Positions 20,641 through 31,872 of a stretch of 64,000 nucleotides of DNA are shown here, piece after piece (position 1 is the stretch's first letter; every line of letters begins with the position of its first letter). The stretch covers positions 41,410,283-41,474,282 of the forward strand of contig CM053250.1 of the NCBI GenBank assembly GCA_028583405.1, written 5' to 3'. The position numbers were made by a program, and so were the translations under genes. The DNA comes from Pogonophryne albipinna (lineage: Eukaryota; Chordata; Actinopteri; Perciformes; Artedidraconidae). Below the pieces are notes generated by a model. It worked only from the letters and a program-made list of their open reading frames with translations. It did no database searches and had not been told where the DNA came from.

Positions 20641-22772
20641 AGCCTGTGATATGTTAGACATTAACACACATATATCACCTTTACAGAAACATGAGGGGGA
20701 ACTATCCCATCTCTCACCAGTAGAGACTGCACAGGAGTTCTGCAGAGACTCAGAGCTCTTCAGAAACAGCAGCAGTTGAAACAGGCCTTTTAAGGGCATG
20801 AGATTTACTATGTGAGTGCACTGAGCTGGGTGTGTTGCATTGTAATGAGGTCTTGCAGGACAGTGAATGCACCCACGTCAACACAGCTGAATGTGCAGCC
20901 ATCTGCCCACGCCAGCAACACTCTGTCAACAGGATGCCCATGATGAATCAGTGTGAATAGCATCAAATCAACCGCAAGAATATCGTTTTGGAACCTAAGT
21001 AAAGAGTACATTTACAGTATAAACAACTTCCAAAGTTGATAAGTGGGTCATAAATCAGTTTGACCTTTGAACCCCTTTGAACTTAACAAGAACAGTAGCT
21101 ACATTTGTATCTGTCACGCTTTGCCCCTATTCTGTGAGTATCATAGCCATGCTGATACTTATCTGTAATATATACTGGAGCTTGGCTGTAGGCTACTTGT
21201 CTTTTCAGCCTCTAACTCAGCTCTACAAGCTCTACACGACATCAGAAGCGTGCGGCAAGCCCTGGAGCATTACGTTTTTATAAAACATGTCCTCAGGTTG
21301 ACAAACAGGTCAGAGGTGAATCACAAAAACCCATGTGCTTTTCGTTGTAACCAACATCTGTAAAACCAAAGAAATTAATATGATGCAATATGTTCAGAGT
21401 ATTATATTTTTGGGTCAATTCTAACAGAGGTTTGTCTCTCTTACACATAAAGACGTCTATTTGCAAAACATACTTTAATTATTTATTTTACATTACAGAG
21501 GTCTGAGCTCTCCGAGTGCCATTCTACTTCAATAAATCAATACATTTGAAAATCATTTGTATAAGAAAAAGTGTTTCTATTTCCGAACTTAGTACTATTT
21601 TAGTATTACAAAAAAACAATATGGCCACTCTGGGTTAGCAGTTGAAAAACCTATAGGTGGATAAGACCAGTTTTCCTAAATGTGATCTCTATATATCTCC
21701 TTCTCTTTTCCTCCTTTCATTCTCTGTTTCAAGCGGGTAGCGACAGAACCAGGCGATACACGTGATATATGATCGTGTATTTCAGCACGTTCCAATAAAA
21801 GAGAGGCTTTATCACCATGAGGTGAGCTGTGTTCATGCTTCTATACTGATTCAGCTGTCAGCAAGTTGAGACTTGAGAAGTGAGCCTTGTTAGTTCTGCT
21901 TTTCTCTTCCCTCCTCTCATTTGCGTCCCTATATGGTAAATGTTTCACTGCTGAGTGACTGCACAGGAAATCCACCATTTGAATACCAAGTTCCAAAAAA
22001 GAAGAAGAAAAAAAAGCCACACATACACTTTGACAGACACCCGACTTCAAAGTGTTTCTGCATGTGTAAAGCTATTCAGCGCTGGTTCGCCACATGAAGT
22101 TGTAGTCACTATTTCTGTCTTTTGAGGTGCTGCAAAGAAAAAGAAATAAACAATGACTTACAGTTAAAAAGATTCAAACCCAAGCATCTTTCTGCTGCTG
22201 AGGTTTCATTATCATAGGGTTCGGCCTGTGAGGCCCGTCACAAGGTCTCACAGTAAGACACAAAAACAAATGAGTTCCAGTATACATTTGTCTTGAATGC
22301 CTGCAAGCTTTGCATGTGCTTACTGAAGGATTTCAATAAGGCGGGCCCTGAATCTGGGACATTGTCCACAGAAAACTGGACTGATCCCTGTGCCTGTGCA
22401 ACAACAACATTTACCTTTTGTTTTATTTTGGTAGGTAGAAGTTTATTTGTGTGTTCTGGTGACATGGTGACATGGTGGTAGTATTATTGGCCACATGAAA
22501 CTGAACCATTTATGAAATAGACACTTATTAAAAACCATGTCTCCCTCTGTCAGCTTCAGTGAAACACAGCTTCCTCATTCTGGTCTCTGTGACTGAGCTG
22601 ATTCATCTGCTGAAATAATCCAGGATGTCGTCACAGCTTGATGTGGGTGTTAGGACTTCTGCCTTCAGGTTGCTTGTAAAGTGTAACCTTATAAAGACAG
22701 CCCTCGTGCAACATGATGTACAGGAGATTTTCCTTTTCAAATCTCACTCTTTTTCTGACATTTGTCAGGTCA
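20641..22772. other. Unassigned
   Basis: No coding exon or repeat family recognised. Small open frames lack motifs. Confidence 0.4.
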
Positions 22773-22844
22773 TCATTGTAAATAAGAATTTGTTCTTAAT
22801 TGATTTTCCTGGATAAATAAAGGTTCTACTACTACTACTACTAT
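22773..22844 (+). repeat. LINE/SINE 3' tail with CTA repeats
   Basis: Reads AATAAGAATTTGTTCTTAAT then GATAAATAAAGGTT and a short (CTA)n run. This tail is common at the 3' ends of fish LINEs and the SINEs that depend on them. Confidence 0.55.
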
Positions 22845-23159
22845 TTGTTCATCTCGAGGCATACACAATTTAACAGACAAATACATGTCCAAATGATCAA
22901 ATCATCCGTTTTATAAGGTAGAGATGCAGTACATTGCATCAATCGGATAACATTATGTTTGCACTCCATCCAGGTGGGGCAGCTCCAATGCCTGGTACTG
23001 TTCACAGTCCTAAAGATTTTAACAATTTAAGAATCACAGGTCATGTCCCTCGTAAAATGTTACCCTGCAAATGTGCATGTTTTACAATAAGAAGCACTGA
23101 AAGGAGCTGTTTCTACTTCCAGCAGCGAACTGTATATCAAGTGGAAACTACCATACAGC

Positions 23160-23326
23160 CAGTGGTGGAAGAAGTAGAAGAACTGTTACTTCAGTCAGAG
23201 TTGCAATACTACATTTGAAATGTACTTTAATAAAAGTGTAAAGTAGCATAAACTGAGAATAAGTACCATCAAATTGTACCGAAGTATTTAACTTGAGTAG
23301 ATGTACTTAGTTACCATCCATCACTG
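23160..23326. mobile_element. hAT MITE, 167 bp, with exact 8-bp duplication
   Basis: Starts CAGTGGTGGAAGAAGTA and ends CCATCACTG, flanked by CATACAGC at 23152-23159 and 23327-23334. It belongs to the abundant fish hAT MITE whose body reads like TTAACTTGAGTAGATGTACT. Related pieces are at about 6400-6570, 24135-24270, 34255-34431 and 47391-47452. Confidence 0.85.
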
Positions 23327-24392
23327 CATACAGCCAATGGGTGAGAACAATGAATACTTAAGTGTTGTAAATGTAATATTTGTACATTTAGGTATTGCTA
23401 TACAATCTCATGACTTCTTCTAAGCCTGTATATAACCCACTCCCACACTGTCAAATCACTTCCTTATTATGTTCACTATGTACACACCATTGCTGTTTGA
23501 GGATAACATTTCTGATATAAATATGCAAGTACATATCTGGTGGCATGATTGAATCAGATTAAAAAAGGAATGTGTGTATCCAGTTAGAGTTTTTTAAATC
23601 ATGAATCATACACATGTAGTTATGGTTTAAAGATCAATGGCTCCATTTGACCATGGCTTCATTTATAGCAATATTACAGAAGTAGTCCTGGAGAATGAGC
23701 GGTCGACCTTTCACTGTCTCCTCGTGGCTACAGAACAGTGTTGTCTGCCAATAAATAACTCTTTTACTGGCAGTCACTGATCCGTGCAGAGCAGAGAGTT
23801 ATAGTTTAATTAAAAGCAGGAAATAGATGAGCATACTGTGTTAGGAATTGGACTGAATGGGGGAGGCGACGATGAATAGAGAGATAACACTGAATAAGAA
23901 GGGAAGTGATGGTTGGAGACAGCTAAAAAGGTATTATGGTCTGACAGAGACAGACAAAGGAAAACATGTATAGGGGAGGAGGAAAGGAGATATGTGTTGC
24001 CTTCAGGTACAACATTGTGATGAGGGTGAGTGGAGCTGTTGAGTGAAGTGTGACAGTCAGAAGAACACTCTCTCTCTTCTGCTGGGTGACTGACATGGTG
24101 AGACAGACCCACACATAGCGCCACTGGTGTCATAGAACTAAGTACAATTTACTCAAGTACTGTTCTTGAGTATAATATTGAGGTACTTGTACTTTACTTG
24201 AGTTATTTCTAATCATACCACTTTATATAAAATGTATTATAAAATAAATGTAGTGGAGTAAAAAACTCCACGACATTTATTTTACAGATTTAGCTACTAG
24301 TTTCTTTGCAGATTTGTATTATTTTATAATATAAACAGACCATGAAATAGCCACATACATTACCACAATGTAAGAAACGTACCGTGACATTC
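23327..24392. other. Unassigned, ending in a MITE-like patch
   Basis: No gene recognised. From about 24135 to 24270 the sequence (ACTCAAGTACTGTTCTTGAG, GTACTTGTACTTTACTTGAG) resembles an inner part of the hAT MITE family at 23160. Confidence 0.4.
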
Positions 24393-24482
24393 ACAGTATT
24401 TAACTGGCAGCTATTGACAAGTTACTTACTGTAAAATGAATTACAGTAAGTAACTTGTCAATTGCTGCCAGTTAAATACTGT
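24393..24482. repeat. Long hairpin, 42-bp arms
   Basis: The arm 24393-24434 and the arm 24441-24482 are reverse complements with one mismatch, separated by a 6-base loop. It begins ACAGTATTTAACTGGCAGC. The following 270 bp are full of CTGTAAAAT/ACAGTAAT motifs, suggesting a MITE of the same family in decay. Confidence 0.85.
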
Positions 24483-25071
24483 AAAGGTAATCACAGTATT
24501 TACAAGTTTTTATTTACAGTAACAGTGTAAAATGAAAGACAGTAACTTCCAAGTACTGTATTTGTGCTTACAGTAATAGTGTTTTAACTGTAAAATGAAA
24601 CCGTAATATTTAATTACTTTATTTTTTGTTATAGCTGTAAAATAAAACAGTAATTTCCAAGCATTGTATTTTTGTTTACGGTAATAGTGTTTCCATTGTA
24701 AAATAGAAACTTTAATGCTATAATATTAAGTTACAGTATCAGTATTTTAACTGTAAAACAATATATTATAGTATACTTCATGTCATGCTGGTAATTTACA
24801 GATTACCAGAAATTCTTGACACAATTTTAAAGCTCACCAATAACTGCAGGGAGACAGCAAACACATTTTAACAACGTATTCTTAATTGTTGAACGGGATC
24901 AAGACCATGTATTTTCTTGTGCTAAATGATAAATATTTTCATCAATAAAACAATCGATATTAATATCCAAAAACATGGAGATTGCATTTTTAAAACAGTG
25001 GCGATAACAAAACAGAATATGAAGCAATTTCTTCTGCCAAGCCATTTTAGAGACGTGCTGTAGTTGAAAAG
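24483..25071. other. CTGTAAAAT-rich repeat remnant and unassigned sequence
   Basis: To about 24760 there are at least four diverged copies of a roughly 110-bp pattern (AGTAATAGTGTTTTAACTGT, AACAGTAATTTCCAAGCA). After that nothing is recognised. Confidence 0.4.
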
Positions 25072-25580
25072 GTGTCCCGACCTCGACACAAACTGGAGAA
25101 CCCAAATGCACGACCCAGAGACAGTCTTGAATGTAACACATTTTCTTTTTAATGTCATTGAACAGAAAATCCCTCTTAACAGAGTAAGGCTCACAAGGAG
25201 GAAAAAACTAAGCATAGCAAAAAGAGAACTTAAGATAAACTTAAACTAACAAAACAACCTGACAAGACCGTAAACAACCCTCTCTTTGCTGAGGCCTGGC
25301 ACGACCACACGTGGGAACAAACATGAACTGACACAGGACAGGGGGAGACAGGACTATTGAAACATGAGGTGAGTGGGAACAGGTGGAAACAAACCGGGGG
25401 CGGGGCAGACGATGACGATGGCGGGAAAACACACAAAGGGAGAAAGTAACAGGGCCTGAAATGAGAGACAAGAGCTAAGCACAAAATAAAACAGGAAATG
25501 GAAAACGAGACACGACATGAAACACGGGGACTTAACTAGAGATGAATGACATAAATAGACAGACCTGTCAGGACGCGAAT
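25072..25580 (-). mobile_element. Possible solo LTR
   Basis: Begins TGTCCCGACCTCGACAC and has the same layout as the 457-bp gypsy LTRs at 47453 and 52520: a region like AACAGGTGGAAACAAACC, a GGGGGCGGGG patch, then CCTGAAATGAGAGA. The order corresponds to the minus orientation of those LTRs. No clear terminal ACA or flanking duplication was found, so the ends are approximate. No polypurine tract or internal sequence is attached. Confidence 0.45.
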
Positions 25581-26133
25581 AAACATTAAAACCTTACTAA
25601 GCATGAAATTACAGACATAATACATAAACATAACTAACACATTTGACGAGACACAACAAAAGGCACTGTTTGGCAAATACATTATCACTATTCTTAGATA
25701 ATACACAATATTTTAAAACACTTTGAATACAAACAACCAAATGCATGCAGGAATGGACCCTGTACTGAACTTACAAACCTTACACGTGTAAGACATTTTG
25801 ATAAACTTGCCGAGTACAGTTAGCTTAACTTGCTTTTTCACTAAGCGGCCTGACGTCGGACTGTCAAACTTTGGCTACGGTTACATAAATTAACTGACAA
25901 AATTATTTGTATTAATTACTTTCTTTGTCTCTTGAGTTACCATGTCCATTGGGGGAGTTTACTTCCTGGTTCAGCAAAGGGCGTGGCCTAGCGCTGAGGA
26001 CTCATAATACTGCAAGGAGCCAATTGGGACAGATTGGGACAAACCACCTGCTTCCATGTTAAAGGGGGGATTTGGATTTTGTCAGTGTCCTTTGTGTTTT
26101 CTGTTACTATTAATTATCCCTTGGTTCTATTTC
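25581..26133. other. Unassigned flank of the DIRS element
   Basis: No recognised gene or repeat. Confidence 0.4.
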
Positions 26134-26301
26134 GTATAAGGCTTCGCCCTCTAAGGCTATCGCTATTGGGTAATCCCCACTGCACGTGTGCAGCACTGAC
26201 AGATTTATTCCACGCCCACCTATGACGTGGGCCCCACCTCCAGGCTCACTTCCGTATAAATAGGAAGTAGGCCTTACAATCCACTCCTACTTTTCTTCAG
26301 C
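26134..26301 (+). repeat. Left DIRS inverted terminal repeat
   Basis: Matches the reverse complement of 31702-31872 with few differences: one extra C near 26177, a TTC/GCA difference near the outer end, and a few missing bases near 26287. It includes a TATAAATA box at about 26255 that could serve as the promoter for the ORF starting at 26401. Confidence 0.88.
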
Positions 26302-26400
26302 ACTCCGTTGCAGAAGCATTGACAGGAAAAACAAGTTCTTTTAAGAGCTACTTACTGAAAAACAAACATTCCTCCTAAAAAGCTTTGTTTTTCTGGTAAG

Positions 26401-27886
26401 ATGGAGACTGGGCAGGAAAGTCAAGGCTGCGTTAGGAGTTGCCCCGCATGCGGGGCGGGCTACATTATGAGTATTGACAGGCACTCACTGTGTGAGTCCT
26501 GCCTGGGAATAGAGCATGCGAACGCTGCTCTTACTCCCGGGGTATCATGCTCGCATTGTGCCCGTCTCCCGCTGGCCCTCAGACAGCAGAGAGCGGAAGC
26601 TCTCGCTGCTGCAGAGGTCGAGGACGATTGGCCCGTCCAGGAGGAGTACTCCGGGGACAAAGCCCTTGACTTCCTGGATCCGAGTGGCGGGCACGAGTCG
26701 GACGACTACGTCCCCTCCATTCAGGGATCACCGGGTGATTCCCCCATTATCTCTCCCCTCCGGACGGAGGAGACAGGTAGGGGACCCGGTGTAGGTCCGG
26801 TGTATGATCCCGTGATCCCTATCTCCGCCACCTCGGCGTTGCCGTCGATTGGCGGGATACTCCTGGAACTTCCGGAGATTTTATCCAAGGCGGCCGCCTG
26901 GAGAAATCTCCCCGTTCCACTAGCTCAGGAGAGCTCGCCTCCGGATAATATGTCCGGGGTGTTCTCCCGGGTACACAGGGTAAGGAGTGACCCGGTCTGG
27001 CCACGCTTCCCGGCCATAAGGAAGTACCAGGAGGGGGCGGTGGAGGACCCTGGAGCAATGAAGGCTCCAATAGGGACATACGTGCCCCTCACGAGAGTGG
27101 TGGGATTCACGGATGTAGGTTTTCCGACCGTGCCTCCTCTAGAGCCGAACCTCACGGCGTTCTTTGGGGCTAGGCAGGCCAGCACGGTTACCGGACGGCA
27201 ACCCATGCTGGCTTCCGCCAAAGATCGGTTTGTCGACCGACAGACGGACCGAATGCACCAGTGTGCGTTTCAGGCGTCAGCGGCGACGAACAATATAGCG
27301 TTGCTGTCAAACTCCATGGTGGAAATATCCGAGCAGTCAAAGACTATGTCCTCAGTGGAGGCTGAGGAGATAGGTAAGGCGGCCAGTACTGCACTTACAC
27401 TGTGCGCAGCAGTCGCAGTCTCGCAGGCGTGGATTGCGGCGTGGGCGACACAGGTCCACCGGTATCTCTGGCTACAGCAGGGGAATACTGGAGGGTGCAG
27501 GAAAGGATTTGCTGGAGGCTCCAATCAGTCCGGACGGACTATTTGGACCACAGTTCCACACCATGGTGGAGACTATGAAGTCTGCGGCAGAGCAGGCAGA
27601 CGACATAAGGCGTCACGCTAGCTGGCTTCAGGATAAACGTCCTCAGCAACAGCAGCGGCAGCAACGACAGCACCCGCAACAGTCTCAACGGGGGCAGCGC
27701 GGACAGCGGCGAGAGCAACAACGGCGTCAGAATCGCCCTTCGGCAGCTGCAGGGGCTCCGTCCCAGGTCTCCGCTCCTCCGCCGCAGAGACAGGATCTGC
27801 AGGCGACGAGTCGGAGGGGAAGGAAGAACCCCCGCTCCTGGTCTGCTCCTCCGAGAGAACCTCCGAGGAAGCAGAACCGAAGATGA
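26401..27886 (+). pseudogene. DIRS gag-like protein (frameshifted)
   Basis: The ATG at 26401 opens a protein with an N-terminal cysteine cluster (CVRSCPACGAGYIMSIDRHS, then CESC, then CSHC), which looks like a zinc-binding module. An acidic segment follows, and then a helical core with VAVSQAWIAAWATQVHRYLW. Near 27480 the frame shifts by one base: the original frame runs to a stop at 27621, while the true continuation (DLLEAPISPDGLFGPQFHTM) is in the next frame, ending at 27886 after a glutamine/arginine-rich basic tail that could bind nucleic acid. The APISPDGLFGP motif is characteristic of DIRS gag proteins. Removing one base would make a single ORF of about 495 codons. Its partner in the particle would be the RT product downstream. 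Confidence 0.8.
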
Positions 27887-27892
27887 CTCTTT

Positions 27893-30448
27893 GTGGGGGT
27901 TATGTGGGAAGAGAGAATTGTGAATAAAAATGATTCAAAACTCAACAGTGTGTCTGTAGCAACTGTGTCTCACGTATCCCCCACACTAGTCAGGCTGGCT
28001 GCCATTAATCTATTGATTAAAAGGCAGCGGGACTTGTTGCATAAGCCATCTGTTTTTAACCTGTCGGCTAATAAACAGAGGGACTCGCCGTTTGAGCCAG
28101 CTGTGTCTAATCTGTCGGTTAGCAAACAGCTAGGCTCGCTGTATAAGCCTGCGGTATTTAACCAGTCGGTTATAAGACAGCAGGGCTTGACATTTAAATC
28201 GACCGCTTCTACCCTTTCGGGTAACAAGCAGCGCGGTTTTTCCTCTGTCTCCATTGTGCCTACACACAGTCGTATTAAGCCTAGCACGGCTGTTACGCGT
28301 GAGGTGAAAAGCACTGCACACACCTCCGCGAGTGGGAGCGGAAACCCGCCTCAGGGTCCTGTTTATGAGTTTTTTCCTAAACAGAGACAGGATGAGAGTC
28401 GGTGTGTGATGCAGCGTGTGGAGACCCCTGCGCAGCCCTTTAGTGCGGGGCCCCCCTTGGGTTGCTTCACAAGCAATGGCGGCAAGGGCTCTGGCATGGC
28501 TTGTCACCATGACTACCACAGCACAACAAAAACAGGTACGCCCGCTCTCAGAGCGGTGCTCAGAGTGGAGGCGGCTATGTTTAATGGACCGATGGATGAG
28601 CAGGCTGATCAGCAGAGGGTACTCTCTGCAATTTGCCTTACCCCCCCCGCAGTTCAAAGGGATTCAGGAAACACTTCTGTCATCCCAAGAACAGTGTCTT
28701 GCGCTCCAGTCAGAGCTGCGGAAACTCCTGTTAAAGAGAGCAATTTCCAGGGTTCCTCAAGGGGAAGAAAATCAGGGGTTTTACTCCCGTTATTTTCTTA
28801 TCCCGAAAAAGACCGGGGGGATGAGACCCATCCTAGATCTGTCAGCATTCAACAGAGTGATACGAAAAAGACCGTTTCACATGCTGACAATCAAACAGGT
28901 AATGGAGTGTGTTCACCAGGGAGATTGGTGCACCTCCATAGACCTAAAGGATGCTTACCTCCACATAACCATCATCCCAAAACACAGGAAATTCCTGCAT
29001 TTTCATTCCAGGGAACAGCGTACCAGTTCAATCGACTGCCGTTCGGATATTCCCTGGCTCCACGTACTTTTTCAAAGTGTGTGGAGACGGCGCTGGAGCC
29101 GCTACGCAGAGGAGGGATGAGAGTGTTATTTTATCTGGACGACCTGCTGTTGCTGGCTCGCTCCAGAGAGGAAGCTGCTTTACAGACGGTACAACTCGTA
29201 TCTCACCTGTCAAGCCTGGGTTTCATAATCAATTGGGAGAAGAGCTGTCCTCTTCCTACCCAGATCATCACGTATCTGGGAATGGAATTCAACTCAGCCC
29301 GCATGAGAGCACGAGAATGAGTGGAGAATTTGACAGCTCTCCTCAGGCGCGTCACACCCGGCAGGGTGGTGACAGCCCTTACCGTGATGCAGCTGTTGGG
29401 CATGATGTCAGCTGGTCACGTGGTGATTCCCCTGGGTCTCCTTTACATGAGGAGACTTCAGAGGTGGTTTATTCGCCTGCGCATCGACCCCGTGCGTCAG
29501 AAGAGACGCAGGGTGTGCATTCCTCTATCCGTAGGTTTGGATCTGACCTACTGGAAAAATCCCCACGTCCTGTCAGTGGGGGTTCCCCTCGGCAGAGTGA
29601 CGTCACACACATCGGTGTTTACAGACGCATCGCTCTCAGGGTGGGGGGGAACATGCATGTCGCAGGCAGTGGGGGGACAGTGGCCGCCTCACATGTCCCT
29701 TCATATAAACACGCTGGAATTACTCGCTATATGGAGAGTAATCCAGCACTTCGCCCCGTTGCTGTGGAATCATCATGTGTTGATTCGAACAGACAACAAG
29801 ACGGCGGCAGACTACATAAATCGTCAGGGAGGTGTACGATCAGCGCAGCTGCTGGACACAGCCAGACGGCTGTTGTGCTGGGCGCGCACACATATACTCT
29901 CGATCAGAGCAGTATATATTCCCGGCGAGCTGAACAGAGGGGCAGACCTCATGTCCAGAGGAGGTCCTCGACAAGGGGACTGGAGCCTCCACCCCGAGCT
30001 GGTCTCCCAAGTGTGGAGCAGGTTTCGGGAGAGCGGAGGTAGATCTGTTCGCTGCACGCGGGAACGCGCAATGTGCTCTCTGGTTCTCCCTGAGAACGCA
30101 GGATCACCCCCCTCTGGGGGTGGACGCGTTCGCACACAGACCTTGGTCCAGGGTGTTACTGTACGCTTTCCCACCAGTCCCTCTGATCCCTCGGTTCCTG
30201 GACCGAGTGCAGGAGGAGCGACTGATAGCGGTCTTAATAGTCCCGGAGCGCACGGGAGCGTCCTGGTTTCCCTGCATACAGCGGAAGCTGTCAGGGAGAC
30301 CGTGGGAAATTCCGTGGCGGGGGGATGCTCTCTCACAGGTGGAGGGAGCAATCAGCGGTCACCCAGTGTTAGGCCAACGTTTGTGGGCATGGCCCCTGAA
30401 CGGGAACACTTATGGCGCGTTTCCACTACAGCGGGTAGCTCGCTTTAA
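27893..30448 (+). pseudogene. DIRS reverse transcriptase/RNase H/methyltransferase-like ORF, broken
   Basis: After the 17-residue repeats, the RT fingers are read in another frame (28416 to about 29010: NQGFYSRYFLIPKKTGGMRP, TSIDLKDAYLHI). A shift near 29000 returns to the first frame for the palm (FNRLPFGYSLAPRTFSKCVE and the catalytic FYLDDLLLLA). An in-frame TGA at 29318-29320 precedes the thumb. RNase H follows with its acidic residues (VFTDASLSGWGG, INTLELLAIW, IRTDNKTAADYI, ELNRGADLMSR). Near 30040 another shift leads to a frame starting about 30120 (VDAFAHRPWSRVLLYAFPPV), a conserved DIRS region usually likened to DNA N6-adenine methyltransferases. So three frameshifts and one stop break an otherwise full-length ORF. 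The YLDD motif is intact. Confidence 0.88.
28007..28261 (+). repeat. Five 51-bp repeats coding 17-residue units
   Basis: In the frame that opens at 27893, five successive 17-residue units follow the pattern NLSxNKQRxxxxxPAVx: for example NLSANKQRDSPFEPAVS and NLSVSKQLGSLYKPAVF. The DNA units have diverged but keep length exactly, which suggests selection on frame. They lie between gag and RT. Confidence 0.75.
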
Positions 30449-31194
30449 GCGTGCTGAGCCGTGCGGGGCCCGTTTTTGGTTGCGTTTCCACTTGGCCTAG
30501 TTTTGGCCCGGGGCTACTTTTTCACCTTTTTTCTGGCCCGACTAAATCGTGGTTCTAGGGCCAGGAACAACCAGGCTGAGTCGGGCTGAGTATGCTAAAC
30601 TAGAGAGAGAATCGCTGGCAAGGGGGCTACAACTACAACTACAACAAGATGAACATATTTGACCGTGATTTAATTGTAATACACGTTTCAAAATGATGCC
30701 GAAGTAACAACATACTGATACCGGTTAGTAAGAACCATGAATTCATGCTTTGACAAGTCTGCAGACAGATGGCAGGCGAAAAACCCTTTTAAAATGCGTG
30801 CTTTGTAAATGGAGCTTGGCTAAGCTAACGTTATATATGCTCCGACCGTCCACACTCACAACAACGGCCTATTCAGACATAAATAAACCAGCGACTGTAT
30901 TCTCCATGACACAGGCAGTCTGTGGTTTGTACTTGTTTCACTTTTGTCTAGTTTCTGAACAGATATGAAGAGCTGTGAGCTCTGAGTGCTAAGAGCTAAC
31001 GGCTGTGTTGTTTTTTTGGGGCTCTCATTGAAGATGACGTCACGGCTCCGCCTACACTGCGTTACTATAGTAACTACCCCAGTTCCTAAACTGTAATGGA
31101 AGCGCAGCATTAAAGTGAGCCGGGCCTAATAAGGCCTAACCAAACCGAGCGAGGCCGAGTGAGGCCGAGCGAGGCCTGCAGTGGAAACGCGCCA
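30413..31194. mobile_element. PIF/Harbinger-like MITE in the DIRS element, 782 bp
   Basis: Starts TGGCGCGTTTCCACT and ends AGTGGAAACGCGCCA, with TTA on both sides (30410-30412 and 31195-31197). A 3-bp TWA duplication is the PIF/Harbinger signature. The interior also shows extended imperfect inversion (GAGCGAGGCC motifs on the right, AGCTCGCTTT on the left). It has no transposase. The host frame before and after it joins without a shift if the element plus one TTA are removed. Confidence 0.8.
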
Positions 31195-31659
31195 TTAGAG
31201 GGGCTCGGCCTCTCTCAAGATGTTGTGAGTACTATTCAGGGATCTAGAGCCGCGTCCACCAGGGCGTCTTACACAGCCAAATGGACAGCGTTCCAGCGTT
31301 GGTGTGTAGGGAAAGGCGTGGACCCCGTTGCGTGTCCCCTGCCTCACGTGCTGTCATTCCTCCAGCTGTTGCTGGACAGGAATTTGGCCTATAGCACAAT
31401 AAAAACATATGCGGCTGCCATTTCTTCATGCCATGGAGGTTTTGGGATCAGCACGGTGTTTAGTCACCCTCTGACAAAACGTTTCCTACGAGGAGTACAG
31501 AGACTCAGACCGGTATCACGCGCTTTAGCGCCTCAATGGGATTTGGCTGTAGTGCTGCGCGCACTAAGTAAAGCCCCTTTTGAACCATTGGATCAGGTTC
31601 CCCTGAAGTTTCTGTCAGCCAAGGTAGCTCTGCTCCTGGCTCTGACATATAGAGTATAG
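31195..31659 (+). pseudogene. DIRS tyrosine recombinase, N-terminal domain only
   Basis: The frame encodes LEGLGLSQDVVSTIQGSRAA, then TRASYTAKWTAFQRWC, LPHVLSFLQLLLD, STIKTYAAAISS and PLTKRFLRGVQRLRP, the helical core-binding domain of DIRS tyrosine recombinases. It reaches the first catalytic-domain helices (KFLSAKVALLLALT) and then stops at 31657-31659, exactly where the first catalytic arginine would come. The R-H-R-Y catalytic residues (about 150-200 residues) are absent. The stop falls inside the internal complementary region, so a deletion joined the recombinase middle to that region. The MITE at 30413-31194 separates this part from the preceding frame. Such a product could bind but not cut DNA. 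Confidence 0.85.
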
Positions 31660-31675
31660 GCGCAGCCCTCTAAGG
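31652..31675 (+). repeat. DIRS internal complementary region
   Basis: 24 bases (GAGTATAGGCGCAGCCCTCT and four more) that are the exact reverse complement of 31849-31872, the outer end of the right terminal repeat, and closely match the outer end of the left repeat. In DIRS elements this region pairs with the ends during circle formation. Confidence 0.85.
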
Positions 31676-31701
31676 TTCGGGCCCCACTGGTTCCGCGAAT
31701 A

Positions 31702-31872
31702 GCTGAAGAAAAGCTGTTGGAGTGGATTGTAAGGCCTACTTCCTATTTATACGGAAGTGAGCCTGGAGGTGGGGCCCACGTCATAGGTGGGCGTGGAATA
31801 AATCTGTCAGTGCTGCACACGTGCAGTGGGATTACCCAATAGCGATAGCCTTAGAGGGCTGCGCCTATACTC
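31702..31872 (-). repeat. Right DIRS inverted terminal repeat
   Basis: Inverse of 26134-26301; its outer 24 bases pair with the internal complementary region. Confidence 0.88.

Larger units (their letters stand above)
26134..31872 (+). mobile_element. DIRS-type tyrosine-recombinase retroelement
   Basis: The element is bounded by inverted terminal repeats (26134-26301 and 31702-31872) and has an internal complementary region at 31652-31675, the arrangement that defines DIRS elements and allows a circular intermediate. Between them, in order, are a gag-like ORF, a short repeat-coding stretch, RT, RNase H, a conserved DIRS methyltransferase-like region and the N-terminal part of a tyrosine recombinase. 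A 782-bp MITE has inserted near the recombinase start (30413-31194). Several frameshifts, one stop and loss of the recombinase catalytic domain make it inactive. DIRS integration leaves no target duplication, consistent with the flanks. Without the MITE the element is about 4.95 kb. Confidence 0.9.

Noticed and set aside
22238..22481. Overlapping open frames on both strands near 22.3 kb
   Set aside because: No motif and no splice signals that would join them to an exon chain.
26819..27221. Minus-strand open frames opposite DIRS gag
   Set aside because: They are shadows of a GC-rich coding strand; gag motifs lie on the plus strand.
29077..30042. 321-codon plus-strand frame in the DIRS RNase H region
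   Set aside because: The RNase H and RT motifs are in a different frame over the same bases; this one has no motif.
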